A DNA stretch of 42,092 nt from an uncultured Gammaproteobacteria bacterium (GTDB taxonomy: Bacteria > Pseudomonadota > Gammaproteobacteria > Nitrosococcales > Methylophagaceae). Every line of letters starts with the position of its first letter. Position 1 is the stretch's first letter. A program made the translations under genes and the position numbers. Positions 30,850 to 38,611 of the stretch are shown here, in pieces. The notes under the pieces were generated by a model, which was not told where the DNA came from, made no database searches, and saw only the letters and a program-made list of their open reading frames with translations. The DNA lies in NCBI GenBank assembly GCA_913058195.1, contig CAJXPP010000002.1, positions 1 to 42,092 on the forward strand, written 5' to 3'.

Positions 30850-31437
30850 TTATTCCTTGTTATTTATAGTTATTGAGTTAGGTGCTTCATTACCAAATAC
30901 ATCCCAGCCTTGAGCACTTTCGCGAGCAAACATTTCAAGCCTTGGTAAATCTCCGCATAAATCGATTATCAAATCCCTGACTTGTGTGGGTTTTCTTGAG
31001 TGCACGAGTGCTTTGCCTTCGAATTGAATTTGCTCATCCGCATTAAATACAGCTCTTACACCGTGTGATACAGGCTTAAATTTACCTTTAGTTGCAATAA
31101 TTACAGATTCACTACCAGCTCTAGTGTAAAACCCCATACCAAAGTGAGGCTTGTTTTTCTGTGTAAGTTTGTTCCACACAAAGCCATTCATGTTTTTAAT
31201 GGTAAAGCCCCAAGCATGAACCAGATCGATAGCCTCTTGCGGCATCGCGCCAACGTACCACATAAATAAAATAGCGTTATCGGCAGCTAAAGAATCAACA
31301 TCCATATTCATCAGGCCTTTAATGCCAGTGGTTAAATATTGATGCGCCGCACCTGACTTCATTGAACCGCCAGTTTTCTTGTTGCTGAATTGCCATGGTG
31401 GATCAGCGTATATAATTTCGTATTTTTTATCATTCAT
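30850..31437 (-). CDS. MT-A70 family N6-adenine methyltransferase
   Basis: A 195-residue methyltransferase with the catalytic DPPW motif (YADPPWQF, residues 12-15) at the N-terminus, as in phage MT-A70 family enzymes. Later features are the GFVWNK and GFYTRAGSESVIIATKG segments that follow in this family. It would methylate adenine in phage DNA, protecting it from host nucleases or marking it for regulation. No restriction partner is nearby. Confidence 0.88.
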   Translation of the reverse strand: MNDKKYEIIYADPPWQFSNKKTGGSMKSGAAHQYLTTGIKGLMNMDVDSLAADNAILFMWYVGAMPQEAIDLVHAWGFTIKNMNGFVWNKLTQKNKPHFGMGFYTRAGSESVIIATKGKFKPVSHGVRAVFNADEQIQFEGKALVHSRKPTQVRDLIIDLCGDLPRLEMFARESAQGWDVFGNEAPNSITINNKE

Positions 31438-31459
31438 TCTCTCTATCCTCTTTATAGTG

Positions 31460-31834
31460 CTATTGGTTGGTTAACTTGCGTCCGACTCGAGTAATCGCGC
31501 CTCTAATTTGACCTAGTTTAGTTCCGATAAATCCCATCTCTATCTTAAGCTTTCTTGCCTTGATGCAGGATTCGCAACCGTACATATGCAACACTTCGTC
31601 ATAACCATAACCGCCATCATTATCACGATTTAATATCTTTACTGCTTCATACGCATGATTACCACAAGTGCCGTAAATAATATCTTCATTGCTTAGCTTG
31701 TCTTTACCGCTAAAAACTTCCTCGAATGCTTCGCTATATTTGTGATTAGATAACTCAGCGCCAATCTTGCGCTTTAAGTCGCTTTTTAAATCTGCGTATT
31801 TTGCGTGCTTAACAACAAGGCTCTCTATACTCAT
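31460..31834 (-). CDS. Hypothetical protein with CxxC (124 aa)
   Basis: A 124-residue soluble protein with a charged N-terminal half and a late MYGCESCIKARKLKIEMG segment (CESC), plus another Cys near residue 57 (TCGNHAYEA), so metal binding is possible. Start ATG 31834 has AGGAG five bases upstream. Found in an early - strand block of unknown genes; family not recognised. Confidence 0.65.
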   Translation of the reverse strand: MSIESLVVKHAKYADLKSDLKRKIGAELSNHKYSEAFEEVFSGKDKLSNEDIIYGTCGNHAYEAVKILNRDNDGGYGYDEVLHMYGCESCIKARKLKIEMGFIGTKLGQIRGAITRVGRKLTNQ

Positions 31835-31883
31835 ACTATCTCCTATTGCCATAAGGCTTTAAACGCTATGCGCTATGTGTTGG

Positions 31884-32096
31884 TTAAACTTCTGTAATGT
31901 CGAGTCGTAATAATATACGCTCAATTTCATCTACACTACCAAACTCCCATTTGACCTCGTTGCACTCTTCGTTATTCATGGCGTCAAAAATAAAGTACAA
32001 ATTAAATATTCCTGACTTTTCGCTAATTGACGGATATATCTGGGTTACTTTGTCCAAGTTTACAATTGAACCATTTTTGCTATTTCTAATTATCAT
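31884..32096 (-). CDS. Hypothetical protein (70 aa)
   Basis: A 70-residue protein with a small beta-type fold (INLDKVTQIYPSISEKSGIFNLYFIFD) and an acidic helical end (VDEIERILLRLDITEV). It has AAGAGGGA upstream of ATG 32096. Position in the early - strand module suggests an accessory role. The stop lies in a GTTTAACC context reminiscent of attC-like cores, but no full site follows. Confidence 0.6.
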   Translation of the reverse strand: MIIRNSKNGSIVNLDKVTQIYPSISEKSGIFNLYFIFDAMNNEECNEVKWEFGSVDEIERILLRLDITEV

Positions 32097-32157
32097 CGTA
32101 TTCCCTCTTGCTTGTTAAGTTGAGCAACCATTGCGCTGCAACAGTTGCTAGTGGGTG

Positions 32158-32538
32158 TTAGTGCTCTAAATACACGCCAGTAGCCAAGCACCCAAACCGT
32201 TGATCATTGTCGATTTCACTTGTTTTAATTATTCCGTGTTCATCGTTAGATATTGACCCTGCCATGAACTCATCAACCAAAAATGGGAGCAACCACAAAG
32301 GGATCAGTAATAAGTCGCTGCCCTCATCCCATTTATTAAATCCTAGTGTTTCGGCTTCGGCTACTGTTAGTTCGTTAGGGTTTATTTTAAAGAACCCGTC
32401 CATTGACTTGATCTTATCTGGGTAACCTCTAATTTCAGATAATGCGAAGCCATCTTCCCAGTTAATATACGTGTAAATTTCAGCCGCCTTACCTGCAACC
32501 ATGTCTTTTAATTTTACAGCTAGTTCAAAGTTGTTCAT
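32158..32538 (-). CDS. Hypothetical early protein (126 aa)
   Basis: A 126-residue soluble protein of mixed fold with an acidic N-terminal half and a hydrophobic patch (LLLIPLWLLPFLVDEF, about 75-90). The start is ATG 32538, preceded by GAGAGAAT; the longer frame to 32658 would run through the divergent promoter. It is the first gene of the - strand early module. Its stop sits in CACTAAC, followed by a weak hairpin. Function unknown. Confidence 0.65.
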   Translation of the reverse strand: MNNFELAVKLKDMVAGKAAEIYTYINWEDGFALSEIRGYPDKIKSMDGFFKINPNELTVAEAETLGFNKWDEGSDLLLIPLWLLPFLVDEFMAGSISNDEHGIIKTSEIDNDQRFGCLATGVYLEH

Positions 32539-32598
32539 TTTATTCTCTCTATTGGTTAGTTGTATTTTGTAACTGAGACTAACTTTAATATACAAAAC

Positions 32599-32627
32599 TT
32601 GACATTGCAAATAAAATTTAATAATAT
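32599..32627 (+). promoter_or_regulatory. Strong sigma70-type promoter for RHH gene
   Basis: TTGACA (32599-32604) and TAATAT (32622-32627) with the ideal 17-base spacer, 30 bases before the RHH start. It lies in the divergent region shared with the - strand early module, whose own promoter I could not place. Confidence 0.75.
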
Positions 32628-32656
32628 TTGTTAAACAATAAACGAAAGGAAATATC

Positions 32657-32791
32657 ATGGCTAAAAAAGTTCAACCGTTAAACCTAGATGAAGAGGTTAT
32701 TAAGCTATTAAAGGCTGAGTCAGAGAATAATGACCGCTCAATGTCTGCAGAAGCTAACAGAATATTAAAAAACTGGTTGCGTAAAAAGTAA
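32657..32791 (+). CDS. Arc-type ribbon-helix-helix protein (44 aa)
   Basis: A 44-residue DNA-binding protein in the Arc/MetJ ribbon-helix-helix style: a short beta strand (KVQPLNLDEEV), a first helix (IKLLKAESENN) and the typical RSMSAEANRILKNWLRK second helix. It is expressed from a strong promoter in a divergent region, so it probably represses that region. GAAAGG lies before ATG 32657. A structured RNA follows its stop. Confidence 0.8.
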   Translation: MAKKVQPLNLDEEVIKLLKAESENNDRSMSAEANRILKNWLRKK

Positions 32792-32821
32792 ATAAGTATT
32801 AATATTAATTTGTTGTTTGGC

Positions 32822-32912
32822 GTCGATTCCAAATAATAGATAAGGTTTAGTAGGTATTTCTGGGGTTATTAAGTTAACCCAATCGACCAGATGTACCCAC
32901 TAAGCCTTTTTT
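32822..32912 (+). ncRNA. Structured RNA / complex terminator after RHH gene
   Basis: A long outer stem (32842-32855 with 32895-32908, 13 of 14 pairs) encloses TCTGG/CCAGA and GGGTTA/TAACCC hairpins and ends in six T. In addition GTCGATT (32822-32828) is perfectly complementary to AATCGAC (32881-32887) inside the structure, giving an alternative fold. It may be a regulatory RNA or a switchable terminator controlling the downstream replication genes. Confidence 0.5.
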
Positions 32913-32917
32913 ATTGC

Positions 32918-33010
32918 CTACGATTTCAACAACTCGATTATATCTTTATGCGTCACGGTTTCGACTGTCCCGGTTCGAGTGTAATTTAAAGTGTTAGAAT
33001 GTGCGCCCAC
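32918..33010 (-). pseudogene. Possible short gene or remnant (30 codons)
   Basis: A - strand frame of 30 codons from GTG 33010 reads like protein (SNTLNYTRTGTVETVTHKDI), but it has no ribosome-binding site and is closed upstream by a stop. It lies partly antisense to the small + frame at 32999. It may be the end of a decayed gene. Confidence 0.25.
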
Positions 33011-33171
33011 AACACAACTGAGTTTTTAGTTAATTATAGGGGCTGGACTGCTAAACAGGCAGGAATGATTAACCGAGCTATTAACTGTTTAAAATAATGG
33101 CTTATGAGTTCTCTACGGAGATAGGTACAAGAATCAATTATGTGAGTCCTCGCCGGGCATTAATGGTTTAA
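32999..33171 (+). CDS. Two tiny overlapping frames (32 and 24 aa)
   Basis: Within the ~560-bp region between the RHH gene and the helicase operon, ATG 32999 opens a 32-codon frame (MCAHNTTEFLVNYRGWTAKQ...) whose stop overlaps ATG 33097 of a 24-codon frame (TAATG, ending 33171). TAATG coupling is common in this genome. Ribosome-binding sites are weak. The rest of the gap shows only a leader hairpin at 33301-33332. Confidence 0.33.
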
Positions 33172-33300
33172 CTCATAGTAACCTGAGTGAATTATTTGTT
33201 TAATTCTCCTTTGGGTTTTCTATGAATTTTACTAAAGAAACTTGTACAGAATAAGTAATTAGTTAGATTAATACTCTACAGAGTTTATACAACTATTACA

Positions 33301-33332
33301 GTCTTACATAAATCCGAATACCGGTGTAAGGC
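33301..33332 (+). promoter_or_regulatory. Leader hairpin before replication operon
   Basis: GTCTTACA/TGTAAGGC (33301-33308, 33325-33332; one G-T pair), 18 bases before the start codon at 33351, which has a strong GGAGG. It is probably a translation-control or RNA-stabilising hairpin. No clear promoter was seen for this operon. Confidence 0.45.
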
Positions 33333-33350
33333 TTACAATTTGGAGGTTAT

Positions 33351-33590
33351 ATGTTGCCAAAGCATCACTATAGCGCAAAAGATAGCGCTACATTTAATGA
33401 TAGTGAGTGGATAGGTGGTCAGATAGATCAGTTGCCTATCTCTATGCAAAAGAAAGTGGCGGTTAAGTATAGTGATATATATTTAAAGCTAACTACTGAA
33501 GAAGATAAAAAAGCACGATACAGGGCCAATACATGGCTAAGAAAAACTGTTGATAAAAACAAAGTTACTAACAAGGTAGGGCTATTTTAA
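33351..33590 (+). CDS. Hypothetical replication-operon protein (79 aa)
   Basis: A 79-residue soluble protein, first gene of the replication operon, with GGAGG at the ideal distance from ATG 33351. The central SMQKKVAVKYSDIYLKLT and the KARYRANTWLRKTVDK helices are typical of a small conserved phage protein found before helicases, but no function is known. Its TAA overlaps the helicase ATG (TAATG). Confidence 0.75.
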   Translation: MLPKHHYSAKDSATFNDSEWIGGQIDQLPISMQKKVAVKYSDIYLKLTTEEDKKARYRANTWLRKTVDKNKVTNKVGLF

Positions 33591-35116
33591 TGTTATATGA
33601 ATTAAGACCACATCAGCAAACAGCTTTAAACGAATTAAGAATTTCTTTTAGCCAAGGTAAAAAGCGCCCTATGCTTTACGCTTCGGTTGGTTATGGTAAG
33701 ACGGTTGTAGCTGCTCACATTGTTACAGGCGTACTTGATAAAGGTAAAAAGGTTTTATTTGTTGCGCCTTATACTGCGTTAATAAATCAAACGGCACGTT
33801 CTTTTATGGACCAAGGCATACCACAGCCGGGAATAATGCAAGCCGATCACCCGTGGACCAACCCGGGCAAAAGATTACAAATTGCATCAGTGCAGACTTT
33901 GGCCAGAAGAACTATACCTGAGGTTGATTTGATTATAGTTGATGAGGCGCACCTGCAGTACTCAGTTATTTGCAAGTTAATGGATGAGACAGATATACCG
34001 GTAATAGGTTTAAGTGGTTCGCCTTTCTCGAAGGGGTTAGGTAAGTATTACGATAATTTAATACAAACTACTTCTATGCGTGAATTGATTGATCAAGGCT
34101 TTCTTTCTGACTATGTTGCGTACTCGCATGATAAGCCAAACTTAACCGGCATAAAAACCGTTGCCGGTGATTATCACGAAGGGCAATTAGGCGATCGTAT
34201 GAGCGATCCTAAGCTTGTTGGTTGTATTATTGATACATGGTTAAAGAATGGCGAGAACAGGCCTACAATTTGCTTCTGTGTAAACGTTGCTCATGCTGAA
34301 TTTATAGGGTCTGAATTTGAAAAGGTAAATATTACAAATGTAGTGATCACCGGTAAAACACCGATAGAGGAGAGAGAAATTTATTTCTCTCAATTCAAGA
34401 AAGGAAATATAAAAGTATTGGTTAATGTTGGAACGTTGGTGGCTGGGTTTGATTCAGATGTAAGGTGTATTATAGATGCAGCTCCGACTAAGTCAGATAT
34501 TAGACACGTACAAAAGCTTGGCAGAGGCTTGAGAACTGCAAAAGGCAAAGATCATTTAATTATATTAGATCATGCAGGCAATTTAGTTAACTTGGGTTTT
34601 CCTGATGATATAGGAATAGATAAACTTGATACTGGCAACAAACAGGAAGCTGCAGAGCGAAAAGAAAAGCAAGCCAAAGAGAAGAAAGAAAAAGAACCGA
34701 AGGAATGCGGAAAGTGTCACCACATGAAGAAGGCAGATGAGCACGAATGCTCAAAGTGCGGCTTTACTCCTAAGTTTATTGAAAACGTAGAGGTGGCTGA
34801 TGGTGAGTTAACATCAATTAAAACATCTAATAAATTCACTAAGGATGACAAACAGCGTATATGGTCAGAAATAAAAGGCTATCAACGAGAGCGCACATTA
34901 TCCGGGAAAAACCTAACTGATGGTTGGTGCTCGCATTTGTATAAAGATATGGTTGGAGTATGGCCAAGAGGACTAAGAGACGCTGCAGCTCAACCAGGCG
35001 AACAAGTGAGAGGGTTTATAAAACACAAGGCTATTGCATGGGCCAAGAGTAAAAATAAAATGAAAGACAGAGCTAAACATTCTGAATGGCTCGAAAGAAG
35101 ACAAAATATAGCTTGA
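33590..35116 (+). CDS. Superfamily II DEAH helicase
   Basis: A 508-residue helicase. Walker A is SVGYGKT (about 32-38), the DEAH box VDEAH is at about 117-121, GLSGSP near 140 is motif III, and the C-terminal domain ends with the motif VI-type QKLGRGLRT. A four-Cys zinc ribbon (CGKCHHMKKADEHECSKCG) and a helical tail follow. It is related to the restriction-enzyme/UvrB-like phage helicases that open DNA for replication. Coupled by TAATG to the gene before and followed by a primase. Confidence 0.9.
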   Translation: MLYELRPHQQTALNELRISFSQGKKRPMLYASVGYGKTVVAAHIVTGVLDKGKKVLFVAPYTALINQTARSFMDQGIPQPGIMQADHPWTNPGKRLQIASVQTLARRTIPEVDLIIVDEAHLQYSVICKLMDETDIPVIGLSGSPFSKGLGKYYDNLIQTTSMRELIDQGFLSDYVAYSHDKPNLTGIKTVAGDYHEGQLGDRMSDPKLVGCIIDTWLKNGENRPTICFCVNVAHAEFIGSEFEKVNITNVVITGKTPIEEREIYFSQFKKGNIKVLVNVGTLVAGFDSDVRCIIDAAPTKSDIRHVQKLGRGLRTAKGKDHLIILDHAGNLVNLGFPDDIGIDKLDTGNKQEAAERKEKQAKEKKEKEPKECGKCHHMKKADEHECSKCGFTPKFIENVEVADGELTSIKTSNKFTKDDKQRIWSEIKGYQRERTLSGKNLTDGWCSHLYKDMVGVWPRGLRDAAAQPGEQVRGFIKHKAIAWAKSKNKMKDRAKHSEWLERRQNIA

Positions 35117-35170
35117 TTAAATAACCATTATTAATTATTATTAAAGCATAAGTTAATAACGGTGGTAAAC

Positions 35171-36097
35171 ATGAAAACTTCGGACGCAGCAAAAGGCCAA
35201 TGGGATTTGATTTATAAATCCTTTGGTCTGCAGATAATACCTAACAAGCATCAAGCTTGCCCTATCTGCGATAGAAAAGGATCATCAGGCATACGAATAC
35301 ACGATAAGACCGGCAATGGTGATTACATTTGTGTATGTAGTAGCGGGAACGGACTTTCTTTATTGATGGAAGTTACCGGGTTGCCTTTTGCGGATGTAGC
35401 AAAGCAAGTTGATGAAATCATAGGTAATCAGCCAGATAGAAACAATTTAAAACCTAAGTTAACCGGTGTTCAGAAAAAAATAGCTAGCACATCAAAGCCG
35501 ATTAACGGCACTTGGTCAGAGTATTACTTGAAAGAGAGAGGTATTATAAACTTGCCTACTATGTCAGTACATCACTGTGACTCAGTGCCATATTTTAACG
35601 AAGACGGCCAAAAGGTCGGTAACTATGAGGCTATGGTGGCCACTGTTACAGATGCACAAACACTTGAAATACTGCAGCAGCATATAACGTACCTAGAAGG
35701 AAGTAAGAAAATTTACCGTAAAGTAAGAAATATTACTGATGTAGATTATAAGATCCCTGTAGTTAGGCTTATGGATGCAGAGAAAACACTTGGCATAGCT
35801 GAAGGAATTGAAACAGCTTTAAGCGCCCACGATAAATATGACATTCCTTGCTGGTCCACAATAAACAGCGGGTTCTTAAAAAGATTTAGAGCGCCTAACG
35901 GTGTTACAAAGTTATTTATATTTGCTGATAATGACAAGAGCTTAACCGGTCATGCTGCAGCGTTTGAATGTGCAAGAGCTAATTTAAACGCTAAAAACGA
36001 TGTTACTGATGTTGTTGTAGCTTGGCCAGATGAGCTGGGAGATTTTAACGATCTAGATGATAAAGAAAATATATGTATGTGGGAAAGCTCGAAGTAA
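35171..36097 (+). CDS. Phage DNA primase (zinc/Toprim)
   Basis: A 308-residue primase-type protein. The N-terminal zinc-binding part has CPIC (about 30-33) and CVC further on. The Toprim-type core has GIAEGIETALSAHD and LFIFADNDKS, containing the metal-binding acidic residues. This arrangement resembles phage primase N-terminal parts (T7/P4 type) without a helicase domain, which the preceding gene could supply. Start ATG 35171 is preferred over GTG 35162 because of GGTGG just before it. Confidence 0.85.
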   Translation: MKTSDAAKGQWDLIYKSFGLQIIPNKHQACPICDRKGSSGIRIHDKTGNGDYICVCSSGNGLSLLMEVTGLPFADVAKQVDEIIGNQPDRNNLKPKLTGVQKKIASTSKPINGTWSEYYLKERGIINLPTMSVHHCDSVPYFNEDGQKVGNYEAMVATVTDAQTLEILQQHITYLEGSKKIYRKVRNITDVDYKIPVVRLMDAEKTLGIAEGIETALSAHDKYDIPCWSTINSGFLKRFRAPNGVTKLFIFADNDKSLTGHAAAFECARANLNAKNDVTDVVVAWPDELGDFNDLDDKENICMWESSK

Positions 36098-36136
36098 TTA
36101 ATTTAAAACAAACCAAATAAACAAAGAGGGTATAAG

Positions 36137-37051
36137 ATGAAAGTATTAAGTCTGTTCAACGGAATGTCATGCGGAATGATGGCGCTAGAAAGTTTAAATA
36201 TTCCAGTAACGAAATATTACAGCAGTGAAATTGATAAATATGCCAACCAGGCAGCACAAGCATTATTTCCTGACACTATTCAGCTAGGTGATGTTACTAA
36301 CTGGCGCGAGTGGGATATTGATTGGGCTAGTATTGATTTAGTTACTGGTGGCTTTCCTTGTCAAGCTTGGTCGATGGCTGGTAAGCAGTTAGGTGATAAA
36401 GATGAGCGCGGAATGCTATTCTGGACGATGCTGGATATTATGAAGCACGTTAAATATCACAATCCGAAAGCTGATTTTTTAATTGAAAACGTGAAGATGA
36501 AAAAAGAGTTTGAGGAATATATTACAACTCACACTGAAAACGCTTTAGGTCATGTTCATAAAATACTGATTAATAGCGCCCTGGTATCTGCTCAGAATCG
36601 CAATAGATATTACTGGACTAGCTTCGAGGTTGAGCAACCAGAAGATAAAGGTATTTTGCTTAAAGATATAATTGAACCTACTGTTAGTGAAAAATACGCC
36701 CTGTCTCATAGAATGATAACTGGATTCTTCAATAAAAAAGGTGATTTCGGTAAAAGATTTAAGCCACTAAGCATAAGCACATCGAAAAAAGCAAACACTC
36801 TGACGGCTAGATATTTCAAGCTTGCAATAACTGATAACTACATAATCACAGGGGTTACGGATAGTAACGGTTATGGGGTTAATGTTAGAAAACTAACCCC
36901 ACGCGAGTGCATGAGACTTCAAACAGTGCCAGAGCATCATATTGATACACTATTAAGCGCTGGAATTAGTAACACGCAGCTTTATAAAATGACCGGTAAC
37001 GGTTGGACGGTTGATGTCATAGCTCACATATTGAAAGCTAAATTCAAATAA
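36137..37051 (+). CDS. C5-cytosine DNA methyltransferase
   Basis: A 304-residue methyltransferase. Motif I-like LSLFNGMSCG (4-13), catalytic PCQ (C75), ENV (117-119), the QNRNR motif VIII (153-157), then a target-recognition region and a late GNGW motif. Methylating cytosine in its own DNA would protect the phage. No matching restriction gene is in the window. AAAGAGGG lies upstream of ATG 36137; it is the fourth main gene of the operon. Confidence 0.9.
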   Translation: MKVLSLFNGMSCGMMALESLNIPVTKYYSSEIDKYANQAAQALFPDTIQLGDVTNWREWDIDWASIDLVTGGFPCQAWSMAGKQLGDKDERGMLFWTMLDIMKHVKYHNPKADFLIENVKMKKEFEEYITTHTENALGHVHKILINSALVSAQNRNRYYWTSFEVEQPEDKGILLKDIIEPTVSEKYALSHRMITGFFNKKGDFGKRFKPLSISTSKKANTLTARYFKLAITDNYIITGVTDSNGYGVNVRKLTPRECMRLQTVPEHHIDTLLSAGISNTQLYKMTGNGWTVDVIAHILKAKFK

Positions 37052-37067
37052 ACAAAGAGAGTATAAG

Positions 37068-37232
37068 ATGAAGAAAGAGAAATTGTGTTTTGATTGCAGA
37101 AAGTCAAAAGGCTATATCGGTCGAGACAATGGTGCACATACAGCACAAAGAACAGAGTGCGAGTGTTGCGGCAAAATTAAATCAATATTACCAGCGCGCC
37201 ACTGGGTAAAAGCTAAACAACCCATTACATAA
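37068..37232 (+). CDS. Zinc-ribbon-like protein (54 aa)
   Basis: A 54-residue basic protein with CFDC (7-10) and CECC (31-34), the four-Cys pattern of a zinc ribbon. It starts at ATG 37068, 17 bases after the methyltransferase stop, with AAAGAGAG upstream. Small zinc proteins of this kind accompany phage replication genes; function unknown. Confidence 0.7.
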   Translation: MKKEKLCFDCRKSKGYIGRDNGAHTAQRTECECCGKIKSILPARHWVKAKQPIT

Positions 37233-37244
37233 AAGGGAAGAGAG

Positions 37245-37436
37245 ATGAGCAACCCAACACTAACACCTGATGAGTGGTGTATGATAAAACAAATGCTAAC
37301 CAGGAAGAAGAAAGGCAGTAATCCAGAAAAGAACCGCGCTATAAACGATAAAAGATTAGCGTTAAAAAACAAGATAGACACGCAGCTAAATGATGATGGT
37401 CATGATAGCGTAGTAATTGAAGAGTTAGTTAAATAG
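37245..37436 (+). CDS. Small helical basic protein (63 aa)
   Basis: A 63-residue protein with a basic middle (TRKKKGSNPEKNRAINDKRLALKNK) and acidic end; no family recognised. A very good AAGGGAAGAGAG lies upstream of ATG 37245. It is part of the replication operon tail. Confidence 0.65.
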   Translation: MSNPTLTPDEWCMIKQMLTRKKKGSNPEKNRAINDKRLALKNKIDTQLNDDGHDSVVIEELVK

Positions 37437-37444
37437 AGGTTGAT

Positions 37445-37654
37445 ATGAAAACTAAGTTAAAAAATAGGCTAAAAAACTGGCGTTGGTGGGTTATTGTTAT
37501 CCCATTCTCAATTATCATACTTTTAATTTCATTAGTGCAATGCGTTTCTATTGTTTTTAGTTTCTTGGCTAATATTACAAATATTATAGATATGACAAGC
37601 CCTAAGATATTTAAAAAGGCGGTTAAATGGGTTAATGGTAACAATAGAGGTTAA
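37445..37654 (+). CDS. Single-helix membrane protein (69 aa)
   Basis: A basic N-terminus (KTKLKNRLKNWRW), then one or two hydrophobic helices (about 14-45), and a basic C-terminal end. GAGGTTGAT lies before ATG 37445. It is the last gene of the + strand replication operon; beyond it lie an inverted repeat (37697-37729) and a terminator. Possible host-membrane modifier; not known. Confidence 0.65.
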   Translation: MKTKLKNRLKNWRWWVIVIPFSIIILLISLVQCVSIVFSFLANITNIIDMTSPKIFKKAVKWVNGNNRG

Positions 37655-37738
37655 TAGCGACAGGCTATCAATTAAAGAATTAAGCTAGTATACTAAGAGC
37701 ATAAACAATGTAATCCGTTGCTTATACTCTCTCCCCTA

Positions 37739-37764
37739 AAGCCTCAAGTTAACCCTTGGGGCTT
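37739..37764. terminator. Convergent bidirectional terminator
   Basis: A 10-bp stem (37739-37748 with 37755-37764) with a 6-nt loop and a T-rich tract on the + side. It overlaps the end of the - strand gene at 37749. Confidence 0.75.
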
Positions 37765-37919
37765 CTTCCTTTTGCGACAAGCTTAAATATAATTGCATCA
37801 ACAATATAAACAACCTCACTAACATAGCCTGAGACAACAACGTCTTTCATCGTCACATCATGCTTAGGAACCCAAGGCTTTAACTTGTTTTGATACTCTG
37901 ATATTTCTCTGTTAGTCAT
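37749..37919 (-). CDS. Small protein (56 aa)
   Basis: A 56-codon frame starting at ATG 37919, with GGGG five bases upstream, and ending in the terminator loop. A charged N-terminal part (REISEYQNKLKPWVPKHD) is followed by a hydrophobic segment (VSEVVYIVDAIIFKLV, about 34-49). It follows a terminator of the genes upstream, so it must have its own promoter or read-through. Family unknown. It fills most of the 37655-38003 gap. Confidence 0.6.
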   Translation of the reverse strand: MTNREISEYQNKLKPWVPKHDVTMKDVVVSGYVSEVVYIVDAIIFKLVAKGRSPKG

Positions 37920-37930
37920 ATTTTCCCCAC

Positions 37931-37957
37931 AAAAAAGGCCGCAATAGCAGCCTTTAG
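37931..37957 (-). terminator. Terminator of - strand operon
   Basis: On - : AAAGGC(T)GC - TATT - GC(G)GCCTTT followed by T residues. A tiny 18-codon frame (MKDNVIEWLLSFIPELND, 37958-38014) lies directly upstream, overlapping the end of the gene at 38004, and might be translated by coupling. Confidence 0.7.
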
Positions 37958-38003
37958 TTAATCATTTAATTCTGGTATGAATGACAATAGCCATTCGATG
38001 ACG

Positions 38004-38348
38004 TTATCTTTCATTATGAGCCTCTATTATTGCCAAACATATTGCTTTGTTAATGTCATCATCTATTGATATTACGGCTTTGTGAGTTCGGTTTGTGTAA
38101 TCACTTAATATGTATGCGGTATCGGTATAAGTATCAACACCCACTTCATACTTAACCATTAGCCGAAAACATAAAGCATCATCAGTTAAAGGGTTGTAAG
38201 ACGAACTACCAAGACTCATACCTACATCTTTAAATGGTACTTTAGGCCAAACACCAACAGGCGTCACACTAGTTAGTGATCCAACCCTAAATTCAAACCC
38301 TTCAATCTCTGCTATACGCTTACATATTTCTAAATCAGTTAATTCCAT
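38004..38348 (-). CDS. Phage hypothetical protein (114 aa), NinX-like style
   Basis: A 114-residue protein with the conserved-looking block SSYNPLTDDALCFRLMVKYEV in the middle, seen in many phage hypotheticals, and an acidic N-terminus. Membership of the NinX/DUF2591-type proteins is possible but unproven. It follows gene 38351 with a 2-bp gap and belongs to the repressor-proximal - strand operon. Confidence 0.65.
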   Translation of the reverse strand: MELTDLEICKRIAEIEGFEFRVGSLTSVTPVGVWPKVPFKDVGMSLGSSSYNPLTDDALCFRLMVKYEVGVDTYTDTAYILSDYTNRTHKAVISIDDDINKAICLAIIEAHNER

Positions 38349-38350
38349 CT

Positions 38351-38611
38351 TTAAAATTCCTCCAATAAACTATAAAAATAGTCTTTCTCTGTTTGAGTCT
38401 CAAGCGCTTTAATCTCTAACTTATCCGCTATAGCTTCACGCTTTTGTCTAGCTTCACCATGTGATGAGCTTAAACCGCTATTTGATTGCGTTAAATCGCT
38501 GGTGTTGCTCTTTCTATCACTCTCAGCTTTTAGTTTATCAATATGTCCACTAGGGATGTGACGATTAAAGGTTGATAGTGATTCTTCTTTGTTCATGTCT
38601 AATATGCTCAT
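38351..38611 (-). CDS. Hypothetical charged protein (86 aa)
   Basis: An 86-residue, probably helical or disordered protein (Ser-rich middle, charged ends). Start ATG 38611 with GGAGA upstream overlaps the preceding gene's TGA (ATGA). Family unknown. Confidence 0.6.
   Translation of the reverse strand: MSILDMNKEESLSTFNRHIPSGHIDKLKAESDRKSNTSDLTQSNSGLSSSHGEARQKREAIADKLEIKALETQTEKDYFYSLLEEF

Noticed and set aside
31853..31890. attC-like core GTTTAACC with a palindromic TATGCGCTATG
   Set aside because: The arms do not pair in the attC pattern and no second core is present.
32097..32160. Possible attC-like site after the 32158 gene (stop in CACTAAC, AGCAAC/GTTGCT hairpin)
   Set aside because: No matching right-hand GTT core on the correct strand; at most a decayed site.
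32940..32990. tRNA T-arm-like GGTTCGAG
   Set aside because: No surrounding cloverleaf can be formed on either strand.
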